Shown: positions 1 through 8,784, counted from the first letter of the stretch. The stretch: DNA of 54,689 bases from CAYREV01 sp964423345 (GCA_964423345.1 CAYREV010000019.1:1-54689); one strand, 5' to 3'. Program-made: numbers and translations. Notes: generated from the letters alone by a model not told the origin.

Positions 1-843
1 GTTGTACAGGGCATTACCGGCAGTGAAGGCAGCTTCCATGCCGAACAGATGATTGAATACGGCACCAATGTAGTGGGGGGCGTCACCCCCGGCAAGGGAG
101 GACAAACCCACCTGGACCTACCGGTCTTCAATACGGTGGCCGAAGCGGTTGAGCAGGAAGGCGCCAACACTTCCGTGATCTTCGTGCCCCCTGCCTTTGC
201 GGGCGACGCCATCTCCGAGGCGGCTTTTGCCGGCATAGAAGTGATCATCTGCATCACCGAGGGCATCCCCGTCAACGATATGGTAGTAGCCAAGCAGATT
301 GTGGAAAGCCACGGTGCAACCCTGGTGGGGCCCAACTGCCCCGGCGTAATCACGCCCGGCGAGGCCAAGATCGGCATCATGCCGGGAAGCATTTTCACTC
401 CCGGCAAAGTGGGACTGATTTCCCGCTCGGGAACGCTTACCTACGAGGCGGTCGACCAGCTGACCAAGGCCGACCTGGGACAGAGTACGGCCATAGGCAT
501 CGGCGGCGACCCGGTTATAGGCACCACCCACACCGACGCCGTCAAGCTTTTCCAGGAGGATCCCGATACCGAAGCCATTGTACTGATCGGAGAGATCGGC
601 GGGACCGCCGAAGAGGAAGCGGCCGCCTATATTGAGGAGCATGTGGACAAGCCGGTCGTAGCCTTCATTGCAGGCAGCACGGCCCCTCCCGGCCGACGCA
701 TGGGCCATGCCGGAGCCATTATTTCCGGGGGACAGGGATCGGCCGACGACAAGAAGAAGGCGCTTCGCGATGCGGGCGTCACGGTTGTCGACAGCCCGGC
801 GGAGATCGGATCGACCCTGAGCGAGCTGCTGCAGTCGGCATAG
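1..843 (+). CDS. sucD: Succinate-CoA ligase alpha subunit (5' truncated)
   Basis: Alpha subunit of succinyl-CoA synthetase, the TCA-cycle enzyme that converts succinyl-CoA to succinate with substrate-level ATP/GTP formation; cytoplasmic partner of SucB. The reading frame is open from base 1, so the true start lies upstream; about ten residues seem to be missing compared with the usual ~290. The visible 280 residues contain the CoA-binding VTPGKGG (28-34), the PNCPG segment and the phospho-acceptor histidine in GHAGAI (His236 of the visible part). A strong hairpin terminator follows 28 bases after the stop, so this is the last gene of its transcript. No sucB is visible; it may lie upstream or elsewhere. 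Family identity is very secure. Confidence 0.97.
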   Translation, partial: VVQGITGSEGSFHAEQMIEYGTNVVGGVTPGKGGQTHLDLPVFNTVAEAVEQEGANTSVIFVPPAFAGDAISEAAFAGIEVIICITEGIPVNDMVVAKQIVESHGATLVGPNCPGVITPGEAKIGIMPGSIFTPGKVGLISRSGTLTYEAVDQLTKADLGQSTAIGIGGDPVIGTTHTDAVKLFQEDPDTEAIVLIGEIGGTAEEEAAAYIEEHVDKPVVAFIAGSTAPPGRRMGHAGAIISGGQGSADDKKKALRDAGVTVVDSPAEIGSTLSELLQSA

Positions 844-870
844 CCGGTATAACCTTGTGATTTCTGAGAT

Positions 871-901
871 CAAAGCCTTTTCCTTTCAGGAAGAGGCTTT
901 G
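871..901 (+). terminator. Rho-independent terminator of sucD
   Basis: A 14-bp stem (871-884 with 888-901, one G-T wobble) closes a TTC loop and is followed by a T-rich run. It lies just after the sucD stop and ends that transcript. Confidence 0.85.
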
Positions 902-986
902 TTATTTATCCGTAAAGCGTATGCGTCAATTTGATTATTTCAGCTGCCGGTGATATGATAGACCAACAGGAATCGATCCTTATATC

Positions 987-2039
987 ATGCGTAGAAAAGA
1001 CTTTTTACTTTCATCGGCCGCCGCGCTCCTAAGCGTTTCCGCTCCCTTTCCATTTTTTGCCGGCGGGAACAGGGAAAAGGAAATGATACGCACCGTAACC
1101 GGATCCATACCGGCCGCAAAAATGGGTACCGCTCTCATCCATGAACATCTGCTGTCGATTTTCGGTACCGATGCCCGGGAACCGGCCCCCTATGATCACG
1201 AGGATGCCCTATCGGAGGTCGTTCCCTACCTGACATACCTCAAATCGCTGGGATGCGATACCATCGTTGACTGCAGCGCGGCCTACCTTGGAAGAAATGC
1301 CTCCCTGCTAAAGAAAATAGCGGAAGAGTCGGGTATGCAGATCCTCCTCAGCACGGGTATTTACGGTGCTGCGGATGACAGATACGTGCCTGAATACGCT
1401 TACAAGGAAACGGCCGAAGAGCTGGCCGGGCGATGGATCAGGGAATTTGAGCAGGGTATACAGGATACCGGCGTACGGCCCGGCTTTGTGAAAAGCGGGG
1501 TGGATGCCGGTCCCCTCTCTGATATTGACGCCAAGTTAGTGCGCGCCTCGGCCCTCACCCACCTGGAAACCGGTTTATTACTTCAGATCCACACTTCGTA
1601 TAATCCCAAAGCTGCGAACCAACAGCTGGATATTCTAAATGAGGTGGGCGTCAGTCCCCAAGCGTGGGTATGGGTTCATGCGCAGAATGTCGACGACTCC
1701 CGTATCCTTATAGAGATGGCAAAACAGGGTGCCTGGATATCCCTCGACGGTTTACGCACCCCCAACTATCTAAACGGGAAACGGAGCAGCAACAGCACGC
1801 TCATGAGACACTACCGCCATCTTGAAGCCTTCAAAAAGGCGGATGTACTAGGCCGTGTGCTGCTCTCCCACGACGGCAGCACCTATCCCCCGAAAGGTAC
1901 CGACAAGCGCCCCATGGATGTATTGTTCAACACATTTATTCCCATGCTGAAGACGGGGGGATTTAACGAAGAGGAGATACAGTTGCTAACCGTAACAAAC
2001 CCCAAAAGGGCTTTTACTATTGAAGTTTTAAAAACCTAA
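987..2039 (+). CDS. Phosphotriesterase-family metal hydrolase, Tat-like signal
   Basis: Member of the phosphotriesterase (aryldialkylphosphatase/lactonase) branch of the amidohydrolase superfamily; substrate unknown. The N-terminus, MRRKDFLLSS followed by a hydrophobic run to about residue 28, resembles a twin-arginine export signal and suggests a periplasmic, folded metalloenzyme. The expected binuclear-metal ligands are visible in order: HEHL, the carboxylated-lysine motif GFVKSG, IHTS, VHAQ and SHDGS. At 350 residues it matches the family once the leader is removed. A short membrane ORF starts 13 bases downstream and may be cotranscribed. Many relatives are lactonases rather than true phosphotriesterases, so the reaction should not be inferred from the name. 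Confidence 0.9.
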   Translation: MRRKDFLLSSAAALLSVSAPFPFFAGGNREKEMIRTVTGSIPAAKMGTALIHEHLLSIFGTDAREPAPYDHEDALSEVVPYLTYLKSLGCDTIVDCSAAYLGRNASLLKKIAEESGMQILLSTGIYGAADDRYVPEYAYKETAEELAGRWIREFEQGIQDTGVRPGFVKSGVDAGPLSDIDAKLVRASALTHLETGLLLQIHTSYNPKAANQQLDILNEVGVSPQAWVWVHAQNVDDSRILIEMAKQGAWISLDGLRTPNYLNGKRSSNSTLMRHYRHLEAFKKADVLGRVLLSHDGSTYPPKGTDKRPMDVLFNTFIPMLKTGGFNEEEIQLLTVTNPKRAFTIEVLKT

Positions 2040-2052
2040 CAGAACGAATTTT

Positions 2053-2211
2053 ATGGCAGAATTACTACTTGGCATTTCGGTGGGACTATTCATGTATTCC
2101 TTTGTCACCAAAAAATGGAATTCCCGTCCCTGGATTGATCCCACATATGTATTCTGGTCCGGAGTGCTGGTATGCGTGGTCTCGGTTCTGTTCTTCCTTG
2201 ACTTGATCTAG
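2053..2211 (+). CDS. Small two-helix membrane protein (52 aa)
   Basis: Short reading frame starting ATG, 13 bases after the phosphotriesterase-like gene and ending 16 bases before the converging flavoprotein gene. It begins MAELLLGISVG and predicts two hydrophobic segments (about residues 3-17 and 31-51) joined by a basic/aromatic loop with KKWNSRPW. Not recognised as a named family. Its position, full use of the space between two genes and clear membrane pattern support a real small protein, but it could be chance. Confidence 0.55.
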   Translation: MAELLLGISVGLFMYSFVTKKWNSRPWIDPTYVFWSGVLVCVVSVLFFLDLI

Positions 2212-2227
2212 ACAGCACCTTCCGGGC

Positions 2228-3709
2228 CTAGACAATCCGGTCGGGATCGCTGAAGTCGGGCACTTCTCCCCGGTATCCGAAGAGTTTTTGAATTATTTTG
2301 ACCTGCCATTCCGACTGGTTTTTGATATACCACTGGTCGGCCGCCCTTCGGGCTCCCAGCCCGTATGTGGGATAGGGATGGATGGTATCGGCCAGGTTTC
2401 GGAGCGTCACCCCGTTTTTCATGGCTACCGCATATTCCGATATCACTTCGCCTGCATGCACACCCAGCACTGTTGTCCCCAGTATCCTGCCGCTCCATTT
2501 TTTGGCAAAGACCTTGATCAGTCCCTCGCCTTCCGACTCGGTGAGGGCGCGGTCCACTTTTGAATAGGGAAAACGGTACACTTCATAAGAGGCCCCGTCC
2601 TCCTTCAACTGTTCTTCGGTGGCCCCCACATGGCCCAGCTCCGGGTCGGTATAGGTACACCACGGTACATGGCCGCGGTCTATTTTCATGGGAACCTTCA
2701 GCAGAGCGTTCGTTACAGCCACCTTGGCCATATGCTCCGACATGTGGGTAAGTTGGTATTCTCCCGTCACATCTCCGCAGGCGTAGATATGGGAGGTTCC
2801 GGTGCGGCATTTGTCGTCGACCGTGATCCCCTTTTCGGTATAGTCCACCCCGGCAGCCTCCAGGTTCAATCCCTCCACATTGGCGCGCCGCCCGGTGGCA
2901 AGAAGCAGGTCGGTTCCGGCAAGGGTTCGCTCTTTGCCGGCTACGTTTACCTTAACCCGTACCCCCTCGCCAGTGGATTCAACCCCCAGCACCCGGGCGT
3001 CGAGCACGTATTTAATCCCCTCCGTTTTCAGCTGTTCAAGCAGCATATCCGCCAGTTCCCTGTCGTCGTTGAGCATGATGCGGTCGGCCATATCGACGAC
3101 GGTAACATCCGAACCCAGCCGGTTCAATGCCTGTGCCATCTCGCAGCCTATAGTTCCCGCCCCAATCACCACCAGCTCCCGGGGGAGCTCCTCAATCTCA
3201 AAAAGGGTCTCGTTGGTCAGGTATTCGATGGTTTCGATCCCTTCTATTGGCGGCACAATTGGCCCAGCCCCGCTGCACACAAAAATATAACGAGCACTCA
3301 CCTCGCGAATGTCGCCCCCCTCAAGGTAGATCTCAAGCTCATGGGGTCCGGAAAAGCGGGCGCTGCCCTCAACTACGTCAATGCCCATCCGCTCGAAGTT
3401 TTCCGGGGCGTCGGCCTCTAAATAAATATCCTCCCTTACTTCGTGCACATGGCGCATCAGCTTTTTAAAATCGATCCTGGGCTCCCCGTCCACCAGTCCG
3501 TAGCGGCCGGCCTGCCGGATATGGTGAGCCACCTTGCCCGCCATCAGCAGGGTTTTGCTGGGCACGCAGCCCGTCCAGGTGCAGTCGCCCCCCAGCCGGT
3601 CCCGCTCCACCATCATGGTTTTGGCCCCGAAATTGGCCGCTATGCCGGAGGCCGTAAGGCCTGCAGCTCCGCCGCCTATTACGATAGCGTCATAATCATA
3701 TTTGCTCAT
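2228..3709 (-). CDS. Mercuric-reductase-like FAD/NAD(P)-disulfide oxidoreductase
   Basis: Class I pyridine-nucleotide disulfide oxidoreductase (lipoamide dehydrogenase/mercuric reductase family), 493 aa, cytoplasmic. It has the FAD-binding GGGAAG near residue 12, the redox-active dithiol in GGDCTWTGCVPSK (Cys43/Cys48), the NAD(P)-binding GAGTIGCEMA near 180, and the dimerisation-domain HPYPT near 450. There is no N-terminal heavy-metal (HMA) domain and no C-terminal CysCys pair of the kind needed for Hg(II) reduction, so it is unlikely to be a true MerA. This is the common 'mercuric reductase-like' group of unknown substrate. It starts inside the end of the upstream membrane gene (14-base overlap), implying translational coupling. 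Confidence 0.92.
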   Translation of the reverse strand: MSKYDYDAIVIGGGAAGLTASGIAANFGAKTMMVERDRLGGDCTWTGCVPSKTLLMAGKVAHHIRQAGRYGLVDGEPRIDFKKLMRHVHEVREDIYLEADAPENFERMGIDVVEGSARFSGPHELEIYLEGGDIREVSARYIFVCSGAGPIVPPIEGIETIEYLTNETLFEIEELPRELVVIGAGTIGCEMAQALNRLGSDVTVVDMADRIMLNDDRELADMLLEQLKTEGIKYVLDARVLGVESTGEGVRVKVNVAGKERTLAGTDLLLATGRRANVEGLNLEAAGVDYTEKGITVDDKCRTGTSHIYACGDVTGEYQLTHMSEHMAKVAVTNALLKVPMKIDRGHVPWCTYTDPELGHVGATEEQLKEDGASYEVYRFPYSKVDRALTESEGEGLIKVFAKKWSGRILGTTVLGVHAGEVISEYAVAMKNGVTLRNLADTIHPYPTYGLGARRAADQWYIKNQSEWQVKIIQKLFGYRGEVPDFSDPDRIV

Positions 3710-4055
3710 CGGCAGGCAACCCCTTGTTAATCTTTTTCATCTTCCTGAGAATATTTTTATAGGTCGTCCAGCTCCCGTAGGTCACAATACCCAACATGAT
3801 TGCATACACCCACCAGGGCACATTTTTGCCTGCTATGATCAGGTAGACATAGGCCGATACGAAAAATCCCACCGACGTTATAGCCGGCAAGACGATGGAC
3901 TTATCCCTTCGGAAGTTGCGGATCAGCCAGGCCACCGAGAGTGTGAACAGGGGGATGGCCCCCACGTAGATACTGCCAAAGATGATGGGATTCACCCCGT
4001 AGGCATTCCCCAGCCCAAAAAACCATTCGCGGGCCACGTCTATCAATTCCGCCAT
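3696..4055 (-). CDS. Small membrane protein coupled to the flavoprotein gene
   Basis: 119-aa membrane protein with three predicted helices (GVNPIIFGSIYVGAIPLFTL, SIVLPAITSVGFFVSAYVYL and VPWWVYAIMLGIV regions). The frame is open further upstream, but the start at 4055 is preferred: it follows a purine-rich AAAGAAGAAA sequence, and the upstream extension is basic and has no family look. Its end overlaps the flavoprotein start by 14 bases, so the two are almost certainly coexpressed. A role as membrane partner or electron-transfer anchor for the flavoprotein is only an inference. It diverges from the metal-uptake operon on the other strand. Confidence 0.75.
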   Translation of the reverse strand: MAELIDVAREWFFGLGNAYGVNPIIFGSIYVGAIPLFTLSVAWLIRNFRRDKSIVLPAITSVGFFVSAYVYLIIAGKNVPWWVYAIMLGIVTYGSWTTYKNILRKMKKINKGLPADEQI

Positions 4056-4164
4056 AGGTATTTCTTCTTTAACATTAGGAGCATCAGATAAAGCAATATA
4101 AAATTTTCTTACGTATTCGCTATCCCCGATGAGAGGTTTCAAACACTTAATCCGGCTTAAACTG

Positions 4165-4181
4165 CGTAATAAATTTTTACG
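4165..4181. promoter_or_regulatory. Candidate metal-responsive (Zur/Fur-like) operator
   Basis: CGTAATAAATTTTTACG is a 17-bp palindrome with one mismatched pair and an AT-rich centre. Its CGTAA/TTACG arms match those of the Bacillus Zur consensus, with a spacer two bases longer. It sits between the divergent membrane gene and the zinc/manganese uptake operon. Assignment to Zur or Fur is inference. Confidence 0.4.
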
Positions 4182-4227
4182 TGGACGTTCTTGCTCTCGT
4201 CCTGTTAAACAATTAGCTTTGTTAGCC

Positions 4228-4551
4228 GTGAATAACCGTAAAGTACATATCGCCCTCGGATCCCTGATGATTCTTTTCCTCGGGGTTAGCCTGGCCTTTT
4301 CCACCCTTCACTCCCACCATCACATACAGTGGCATCACAACGGCGATTTTGCCGATACGGGCAACTGCATTACCGCAGACAGCTCCATATGCCCCATCAG
4401 CGGCTATCACCTGAAATTTACGCTGTCTACACCGCCCTCCGCCGGGGGCCCTTCCTCCTTCGGCAATTATGAATTGCCGCCGTCCCGTCTCATTATCCCG
4501 GCAGCGCCTTACCGTGCTCAAAAAGGCCGTTCTCCCCCCACAGCCTCCTGA
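4228..4551 (+). CDS. Histidine-rich exported or membrane-anchored small protein
   Basis: First gene of the metal-uptake operon. The proposed GTG start at 4228 gives a 107-aa protein with a short basic N-terminus, one hydrophobic segment (ALGSLMILFLGVSLAFS) and, directly after it, the metal-binding-looking HSHHHIQWHH. A longer form from ATG 4129 is open but adds a very basic stretch with no family feature. The mature part contains two cysteines (NCITADSSICP). Not recognised as a named family, although short His-rich exported proteins are common next to zinc transporters. Likely a zinc-binding periplasmic or membrane accessory to the downstream transporter; this rests on context and composition. 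Confidence 0.6.
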   Translation: MNNRKVHIALGSLMILFLGVSLAFSTLHSHHHIQWHHNGDFADTGNCITADSSICPISGYHLKFTLSTPPSAGGPSSFGNYELPPSRLIIPAAPYRAQKGRSPPTAS

Positions 4552-4632
4552 TTTAAGCTGCGACCTTTTTTGAACTTTAACACATGCGAGACGGGCATAT
4601 ACCTGCTTGTTTTACCATATACCTATACCCCT

Positions 4633-5802
4633 ATGAATTATTTGAATACTTTTTATTTGATCATGGCCTTGCTGCTCTGCCAGGTCCCCCAACTGCAGGC
4701 GCAACAGGATTCTACGGCCGCCGATTCCCTCATGCTGGAAGAAATAAAACAGCAGATGCAGGAGGGTGAGGAAGAGGACGAAATGTCACCCACCACCGTA
4801 GCCCGCGCCGGAACCGGCCGCGGTACCTCGGTAAACCTGAACCCCGACATCAGCGCCATCGGCGACTTCCGCAGCCTGTACACCAGCGAGGGTCCGCGCA
4901 ACTGGGACGCCTATGTACAGGGAGTGGAGCTGAATTTCAGTTCGGCCATCGACCCCTACGCCAAGGCGGAGTTCTATCCCGTCTTTGAAGGCGAGGGAGG
5001 CGAGCTGCACGCTAAAATTGAGGAAGCCTACATACAGACCCTCAGCCTCCCCCTCAACCTGCAGCTCAAAGCCGGTAAGTTCCGGCAGTCGTTCGGACGC
5101 ATCAACACCGTCCACCGCCACGCCCTGCCGGTGATCAACGTGCCGGTTGCCTATGAAAGCTTTTTCGGGGAGGCGCTCATCGACCAGGGGTTCTCCCTCA
5201 GCTGGCTGGTGCCCAACCCCATTTTTTACCAGGAGCTCATTGTGGAAGCCACACGCGGTTCCGAAGAGAGTCCCCTATTCGCCTACAGCACCGGCAACCA
5301 ACCCCAGTTGCTGGCCCACCTGAAAAATTTCTGGGAGCTAAGCGACAACTCCACGCTGGAACTGGGTTTCAGCGGGGCCATGGGCGAAAATGAAGCCGGC
5401 CTGGACAGCCGTATCGGCGGTATCGACCTGACCTACAAGTGGAAACCGATCCGCTATAACACCTACAAGTCCTTTGAATGGCAAACGGAATTCTTTTTAA
5501 GCGGCGTGGAGGTGCCCGGCGGAGAAACCGTCTTTGCCCGCGGCATGTATTCCTGGATGCAGTACCAGCTGAGCCGCAGGTGGTATGTGACCGGCATGTA
5601 CAGCTATTCCGCGCAGGACCCGCTGCTGCCTTCGGAAGAGATACAGGCGGCGTCGGCCACCTTCGGATGGTACGCCACGGAGTTTCAGAAACTGGAAATC
5701 GGTCCCCGACTGAGTTCCCGGAACAATTTTAATGATACGGTGTTCTCCACCCTGTTCCGCTGGGTGTTTGTCATCGGCTCACACGGAGCGCACCAATATT
5801 AA
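4633..5802 (+). CDS. Outer-membrane beta-barrel protein of the zinc/manganese operon
   Basis: About 389 aa from the ATG at 4633, chosen because it starts a clean signal peptide (MNYLNTFYLIMALLLCQVP..LQAQ). An acidic, glutamate-rich linker (residues 35-55) precedes a region rich in alternating hydrophobic/polar strands ending in aromatic residues, as in porin-like barrels of this phylum. I see no TonB box or plug domain, so a simple porin is more likely than a TonB receptor. It lies between the His-rich protein and the binding protein and ends 26 bases before the latter's start. Probably provides outer-membrane passage for the metal; inferred from context. Confidence 0.75.
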   Translation: MNYLNTFYLIMALLLCQVPQLQAQQDSTAADSLMLEEIKQQMQEGEEEDEMSPTTVARAGTGRGTSVNLNPDISAIGDFRSLYTSEGPRNWDAYVQGVELNFSSAIDPYAKAEFYPVFEGEGGELHAKIEEAYIQTLSLPLNLQLKAGKFRQSFGRINTVHRHALPVINVPVAYESFFGEALIDQGFSLSWLVPNPIFYQELIVEATRGSEESPLFAYSTGNQPQLLAHLKNFWELSDNSTLELGFSGAMGENEAGLDSRIGGIDLTYKWKPIRYNTYKSFEWQTEFFLSGVEVPGGETVFARGMYSWMQYQLSRRWYVTGMYSYSAQDPLLPSEEIQAASATFGWYATEFQKLEIGPRLSSRNNFNDTVFSTLFRWVFVIGSHGAHQY

Positions 5803-5828
5803 CCCTTTGAATGTTCGAGGTATTACCC

Positions 5829-6749
5829 ATGAAAAAGATCAAGACACTTATTACGGCACTGTTACTGCTTTTTGCCACCGGCACCCTGTATGCACAGGTC
5901 AAGGTAGTCACCACCCTGCCCGACCTGGCCAGCATAAGCCGTCATGTAGGCGGCGAAAACGTTGAGGTGTTCAGCATAGCCAAGGGCTATCAGAACCCGC
6001 ACTTTGTGGACCCCAAGCCCAGCTACATCGTCAAGCTTTCCCGGGCAGATATGTTTGTAACCGTCGGCCTCGACCTGGAGACCGGCTGGGCCCCGCAGCT
6101 GCTGCAGAGTTCCCGCAACGGGGACATTCAGCGCGGCAGCGCCGGTTATGTGGACGCATCCGAAAACATCTCCCTGCTGCAGGTTCCCTCCTCCACCAGC
6201 CGCGAAGAGGGCGACATCCACATTTACGGCAACCCCCACTACTGGCTCGATCCCATAAGAGGCAAGCAGATAGCGCAGAACATTTACAACCACTTGGTGG
6301 AAATTGACCCCGAACACCGGGAAGCTTACCGCAAGAATCTTGAAACTTTCAAGGAGCAAGTCGACCGCAGGATGCAGGAGTGGCAGGCCAGGATGGAGCC
6401 CTACAGGGGGACCAAAATCATCGCCTATCACAACGAGTGGGTATATTTCGAAGAGCGGTTCGGGCTGGAAATAGCCGGCTTCCTGGAACCCAAGCCGGGG
6501 ATCCCGCCTACCCCCTCGCAGCTTGTAACGGTCATTAAAAAAGTGAAGTCGCAGGACATTCCGGTACTCATCAACTCCCCCTACTTCAGCTCCAAGTCGC
6601 CCGAAGTGGTGGCCAGGAATACCGGTATCAAGCTGGTAAAGCTTTCGACCATGACCGGCGGCTATGACGAGATCGGCGACTATTTCGATCTTTTCGACTA
6701 CAATATCAATCAACTGGTTAAAGCCTTTGAAAATAAAGGCACCAACTGA
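5829..6749 (+). CDS. znuA: Zinc/manganese ABC transporter substrate-binding protein (ZnuA/TroA family)
   Basis: Periplasmic cluster A-I metal-binding protein, 306 aa from the ATG at 5829; an upstream ATG at 5811 is possible but places six residues before the signal peptide MKKIKTLITALLLLFA..YAQ. Family signature ligands are visible: His58 in NPHFVDPKPS, His137 in GNPHYWLDP and His201 in AYHNEW; an acidic fourth ligand probably lies in the C-terminal TGGYDE region. The long charged His-rich loop typical of many ZnuA proteins is absent, so manganese or mixed specificity cannot be excluded. It delivers metal to the downstream permease. The gene symbol denotes family, not proven specificity. Confidence 0.9.
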   Translation: MKKIKTLITALLLLFATGTLYAQVKVVTTLPDLASISRHVGGENVEVFSIAKGYQNPHFVDPKPSYIVKLSRADMFVTVGLDLETGWAPQLLQSSRNGDIQRGSAGYVDASENISLLQVPSSTSREEGDIHIYGNPHYWLDPIRGKQIAQNIYNHLVEIDPEHREAYRKNLETFKEQVDRRMQEWQARMEPYRGTKIIAYHNEWVYFEERFGLEIAGFLEPKPGIPPTPSQLVTVIKKVKSQDIPVLINSPYFSSKSPEVVARNTGIKLVKLSTMTGGYDEIGDYFDLFDYNINQLVKAFENKGTN

Positions 6750-6758
6750 CACAAACGG

Positions 6759-6772
6759 ACGGCTGAAGCCGT
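6759..6772 (+). other. Intergenic hairpin between binding protein and permease
   Basis: ACGGCT-GA-AGCCGT forms a perfect 6-bp stem in the 53-base gap between the two transporter genes, with no T run. Such hairpins often protect the upstream message, giving more binding protein than permease; that role is inferred here. Confidence 0.4.
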
Positions 6773-6802
6773 TTACCAACGCCAACAAAAACTACTGACA
6801 CC

Positions 6803-7642
6803 ATGTTTGAGATGTTCAATCTGGGCTTCATGACCCAGGCATTCGTCGCAACGGTACTCATCGGACTGCTGCTCTCCTACCTGGGGGTTCACGTGGTGGG
6901 CCGTGGAATTGTCTTTGTGGACCTGGCCCTCGGACAGATCTCCTCCCTGGGCGTGGCTATCGCCGCCTACCTGGGGAGCGGGCAAACCTGGATCCCCATC
7001 GCGGCCACGCTGGTGGGGGCCTTCCTGCTGTCGCTCATTAAAATCAACGACAAGCGGCTCAAGCAGGAGGCGATTATCGGCATCATCTACGCCATCTGCT
7101 CGGCCGCCACCGTGCTGCTCATCTCCAAATCGGCCCACGGCGACTCCGCCATTCAGGAAGTGCTGTTTGGCAACATCCTGGCCGTAAGCTGGGAGCAGAT
7201 CACTACCATCGGAATTGTTTTCGGCCTGCTTGCCCTCCTCCATACCATCTTCCGGAAGCAGTTTTTCAAGCTAACCGAAATGTATGAAAATGACCGGGGT
7301 GGCGAAGTGGGGCTGTTCAATATCTGGAATTTTCTGTTCTACCTCTCCATCGGTCTGGCCATCGTTTTTGCCGTGGAAGTGGGCGGCGTGATACCCGTTT
7401 TCGCCTACCTTATTATACCCAGTGTCTGCGGTATCATGCTATCCGGAAATACCGTGGTGGTCATTCTGTCTGCCCTCGGGCTCAGTGTGGCGGGAGCCTT
7501 CTTTGGCCTTAACATGTCCTTCAACTACGATTTCCCCGCGGGATCTTCCGTCGTCGCCGTCCTGGGAGTTATCTTTATCCTCGTCTCTGTGGCAAACGCT
7601 TTCCTCGACAAGAACAGGGAAGCCACCCTCGGCGAAATTTAA
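6803..7642 (+). CDS. znuB: Metal ABC transporter permease (ZnuB/MntB family)
   Basis: Inner-membrane permease of the ABC-3 family, 279 aa, with about eight hydrophobic helices and the characteristic GRGIVFVDLALGQISSLGVA and GVIPVFAYLIIPSVCGIML segments. It forms the membrane channel for the ZnuA-like protein encoded just upstream. The expected ATPase gene (znuC) is not visible before, between or after these genes; immediately downstream come a palindromic element and the integrase. The ATPase must be encoded elsewhere, or the operon's 3' end was replaced. Family identity is secure. Confidence 0.92.
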   Translation: MFEMFNLGFMTQAFVATVLIGLLLSYLGVHVVGRGIVFVDLALGQISSLGVAIAAYLGSGQTWIPIAATLVGAFLLSLIKINDKRLKQEAIIGIIYAICSAATVLLISKSAHGDSAIQEVLFGNILAVSWEQITTIGIVFGLLALLHTIFRKQFFKLTEMYENDRGGEVGLFNIWNFLFYLSIGLAIVFAVEVGGVIPVFAYLIIPSVCGIMLSGNTVVVILSALGLSVAGAFFGLNMSFNYDFPAGSSVVAVLGVIFILVSVANAFLDKNREATLGEI

Positions 7643-7649
7643 GAGTCCC

Positions 7650-7698
7650 CCCCTGCGGAATACCCTTTCGTGGCCCGACTGCGTCGGATTCCACGGGG
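7650..7698. repeat. Three-way-junction palindromic element, copy A
   Basis: Begins eight bases after the permease stop. Outer arms CCCTGCGGAAT and ATTCCACGGGG pair with one mismatch and enclose two small hairpins; the second is CCGAC-TGC-GTCGG. The architecture matches the copies at 10684, 13984 and 17221, although the inner stems differ in sequence. It may also act as a bidirectional terminator between permease and integrase. Confidence 0.6.
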
Positions 7699-7787
7699 CC
7701 GGCTCCACCTCCTTTCGGAATAGGCATCATCTTCGGTGTCTATAAAGCGGGAAGAGATTCAACATGCGATCAATGAAAGTATCGGGC

Positions 7788-8750
7788 CTACAGGGAGTCG
7801 GCCGGGCTTTTTACGCCCCGCCCTCCCCTGTTCAACACATGGGTATAGATCATAGTTGTCTTCACATTCTTGTGCCCCAGGAGTTCCTGCACCGTTCGAA
7901 TGTCGTATCCATCCTCCAGCAGATGAGTGGCAAATGAGTGGCGAAGGGTATGGCAGCTGGCCTGTTTAGCCAGGCCGGAACGACGAACAGCCTTATAGAC
8001 AGACCGTTGAATATAAGTATCTGAGATGTGGTAGCGGTGCATAAAGCCCGAGCGGGGATCCTTCGAAAGCCGCCTGGAAGGAAACAGGTATTGCCACTTG
8101 AATTGCCGGGAGGCAGCCGGATATTTCCTGTCCAGCGCATTGGGAAGAATCGTTTTACCGCAGCCCCGCTTAAGGTCCCGCTTGTGCAGGACTTGTACCC
8201 GCTCCACCTGTGATTTCAGATCGCCGATGAGTGTGGAAGGCAAAACCGTCAGTCGATCTTTCTTTCCCTTGCCGTCGCGTACGGCAAGCTGGCGGTAATC
8301 AAAATCTACATCCTTCACCCTAATCCGAAGTGCTTCCGATATTCTCAGGCCGGAGCCGTACAACATACCGGCCACCAGCAGTGGAAGGCCGGTGAGCTCA
8401 CCCAAAATCATCTTCACCTCTTTTCGACTCAATACCACCGGTAGTTTCCGGGGACGTTTGGACCATTGAATGTTTTCAAGTATAGGCAACGGATTGTCCA
8501 ATACCTGCTTGTATAAAAATACGATGGCGCAGAGAGCCTGGTTCTGTGTTGAAGCGGCCACATTTCGCTCGACGGCCAGGTGGGTGATAAAACGCTCGAC
8601 CTCTTTGGCTTCTATGTCAAGAGGGTGTTTGGTACCGGCAAATTTTATGAAGCGTATGATCCACCTTGTATAGGATTTTTCCGTCCGGTAACTGTAATTC
8701 CGCTGCCGGATCTTATTTCGAACCTGCTGTATGAGTTTGGAAGAGGCCAT
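7788..8750 (-). CDS. intI: Integron integrase (IntI-type tyrosine recombinase)
   Basis: Tyrosine recombinase that inserts and excises gene cassettes at attI/attC. The ATG at 8750 gives 320 aa, the usual IntI length; the upstream open extension has no family look. N-terminal SAM-like core-binding domain about 1-90; catalytic domain with Arg136 (GSGLRISEA), His267 and Arg270 (CHTLRHSFATH), His293 (LGHKN) and Tyr302 (IYTHV). The integron-specific insert is present near 188-222, including GCGKTILPNALDRKYP and FKWQYLFPS. The C-terminal HVLNRGGRGVKSP is also typical. The orientation is classic: integrase reading left, compact genes reading right from the adjacent attI-like region. Intact, therefore probably active. 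Confidence 0.93.
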   Translation of the reverse strand: MASSKLIQQVRNKIRQRNYSYRTEKSYTRWIIRFIKFAGTKHPLDIEAKEVERFITHLAVERNVAASTQNQALCAIVFLYKQVLDNPLPILENIQWSKRPRKLPVVLSRKEVKMILGELTGLPLLVAGMLYGSGLRISEALRIRVKDVDFDYRQLAVRDGKGKKDRLTVLPSTLIGDLKSQVERVQVLHKRDLKRGCGKTILPNALDRKYPAASRQFKWQYLFPSRRLSKDPRSGFMHRYHISDTYIQRSVYKAVRRSGLAKQASCHTLRHSFATHLLEDGYDIRTVQELLGHKNVKTTMIYTHVLNRGGRGVKSPADSL

Positions 8751-8784
8751 AATTACCGTCGGTTTATGATAAGACCGTCCGGAG

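Noticed and set aside
2630..3421. 263-codon plus-strand frame opposite the flavoprotein
   Set aside because: The flavoprotein has intact cofactor and dithiol motifs; the opposite frame is low-information.
2228..3709. True mercuric reductase (merA) with the MerC gene forming a mer system
   Set aside because: No HMA domain, no C-terminal CysCys, and the MerC-like gene is 30 kb away with a different regulator.
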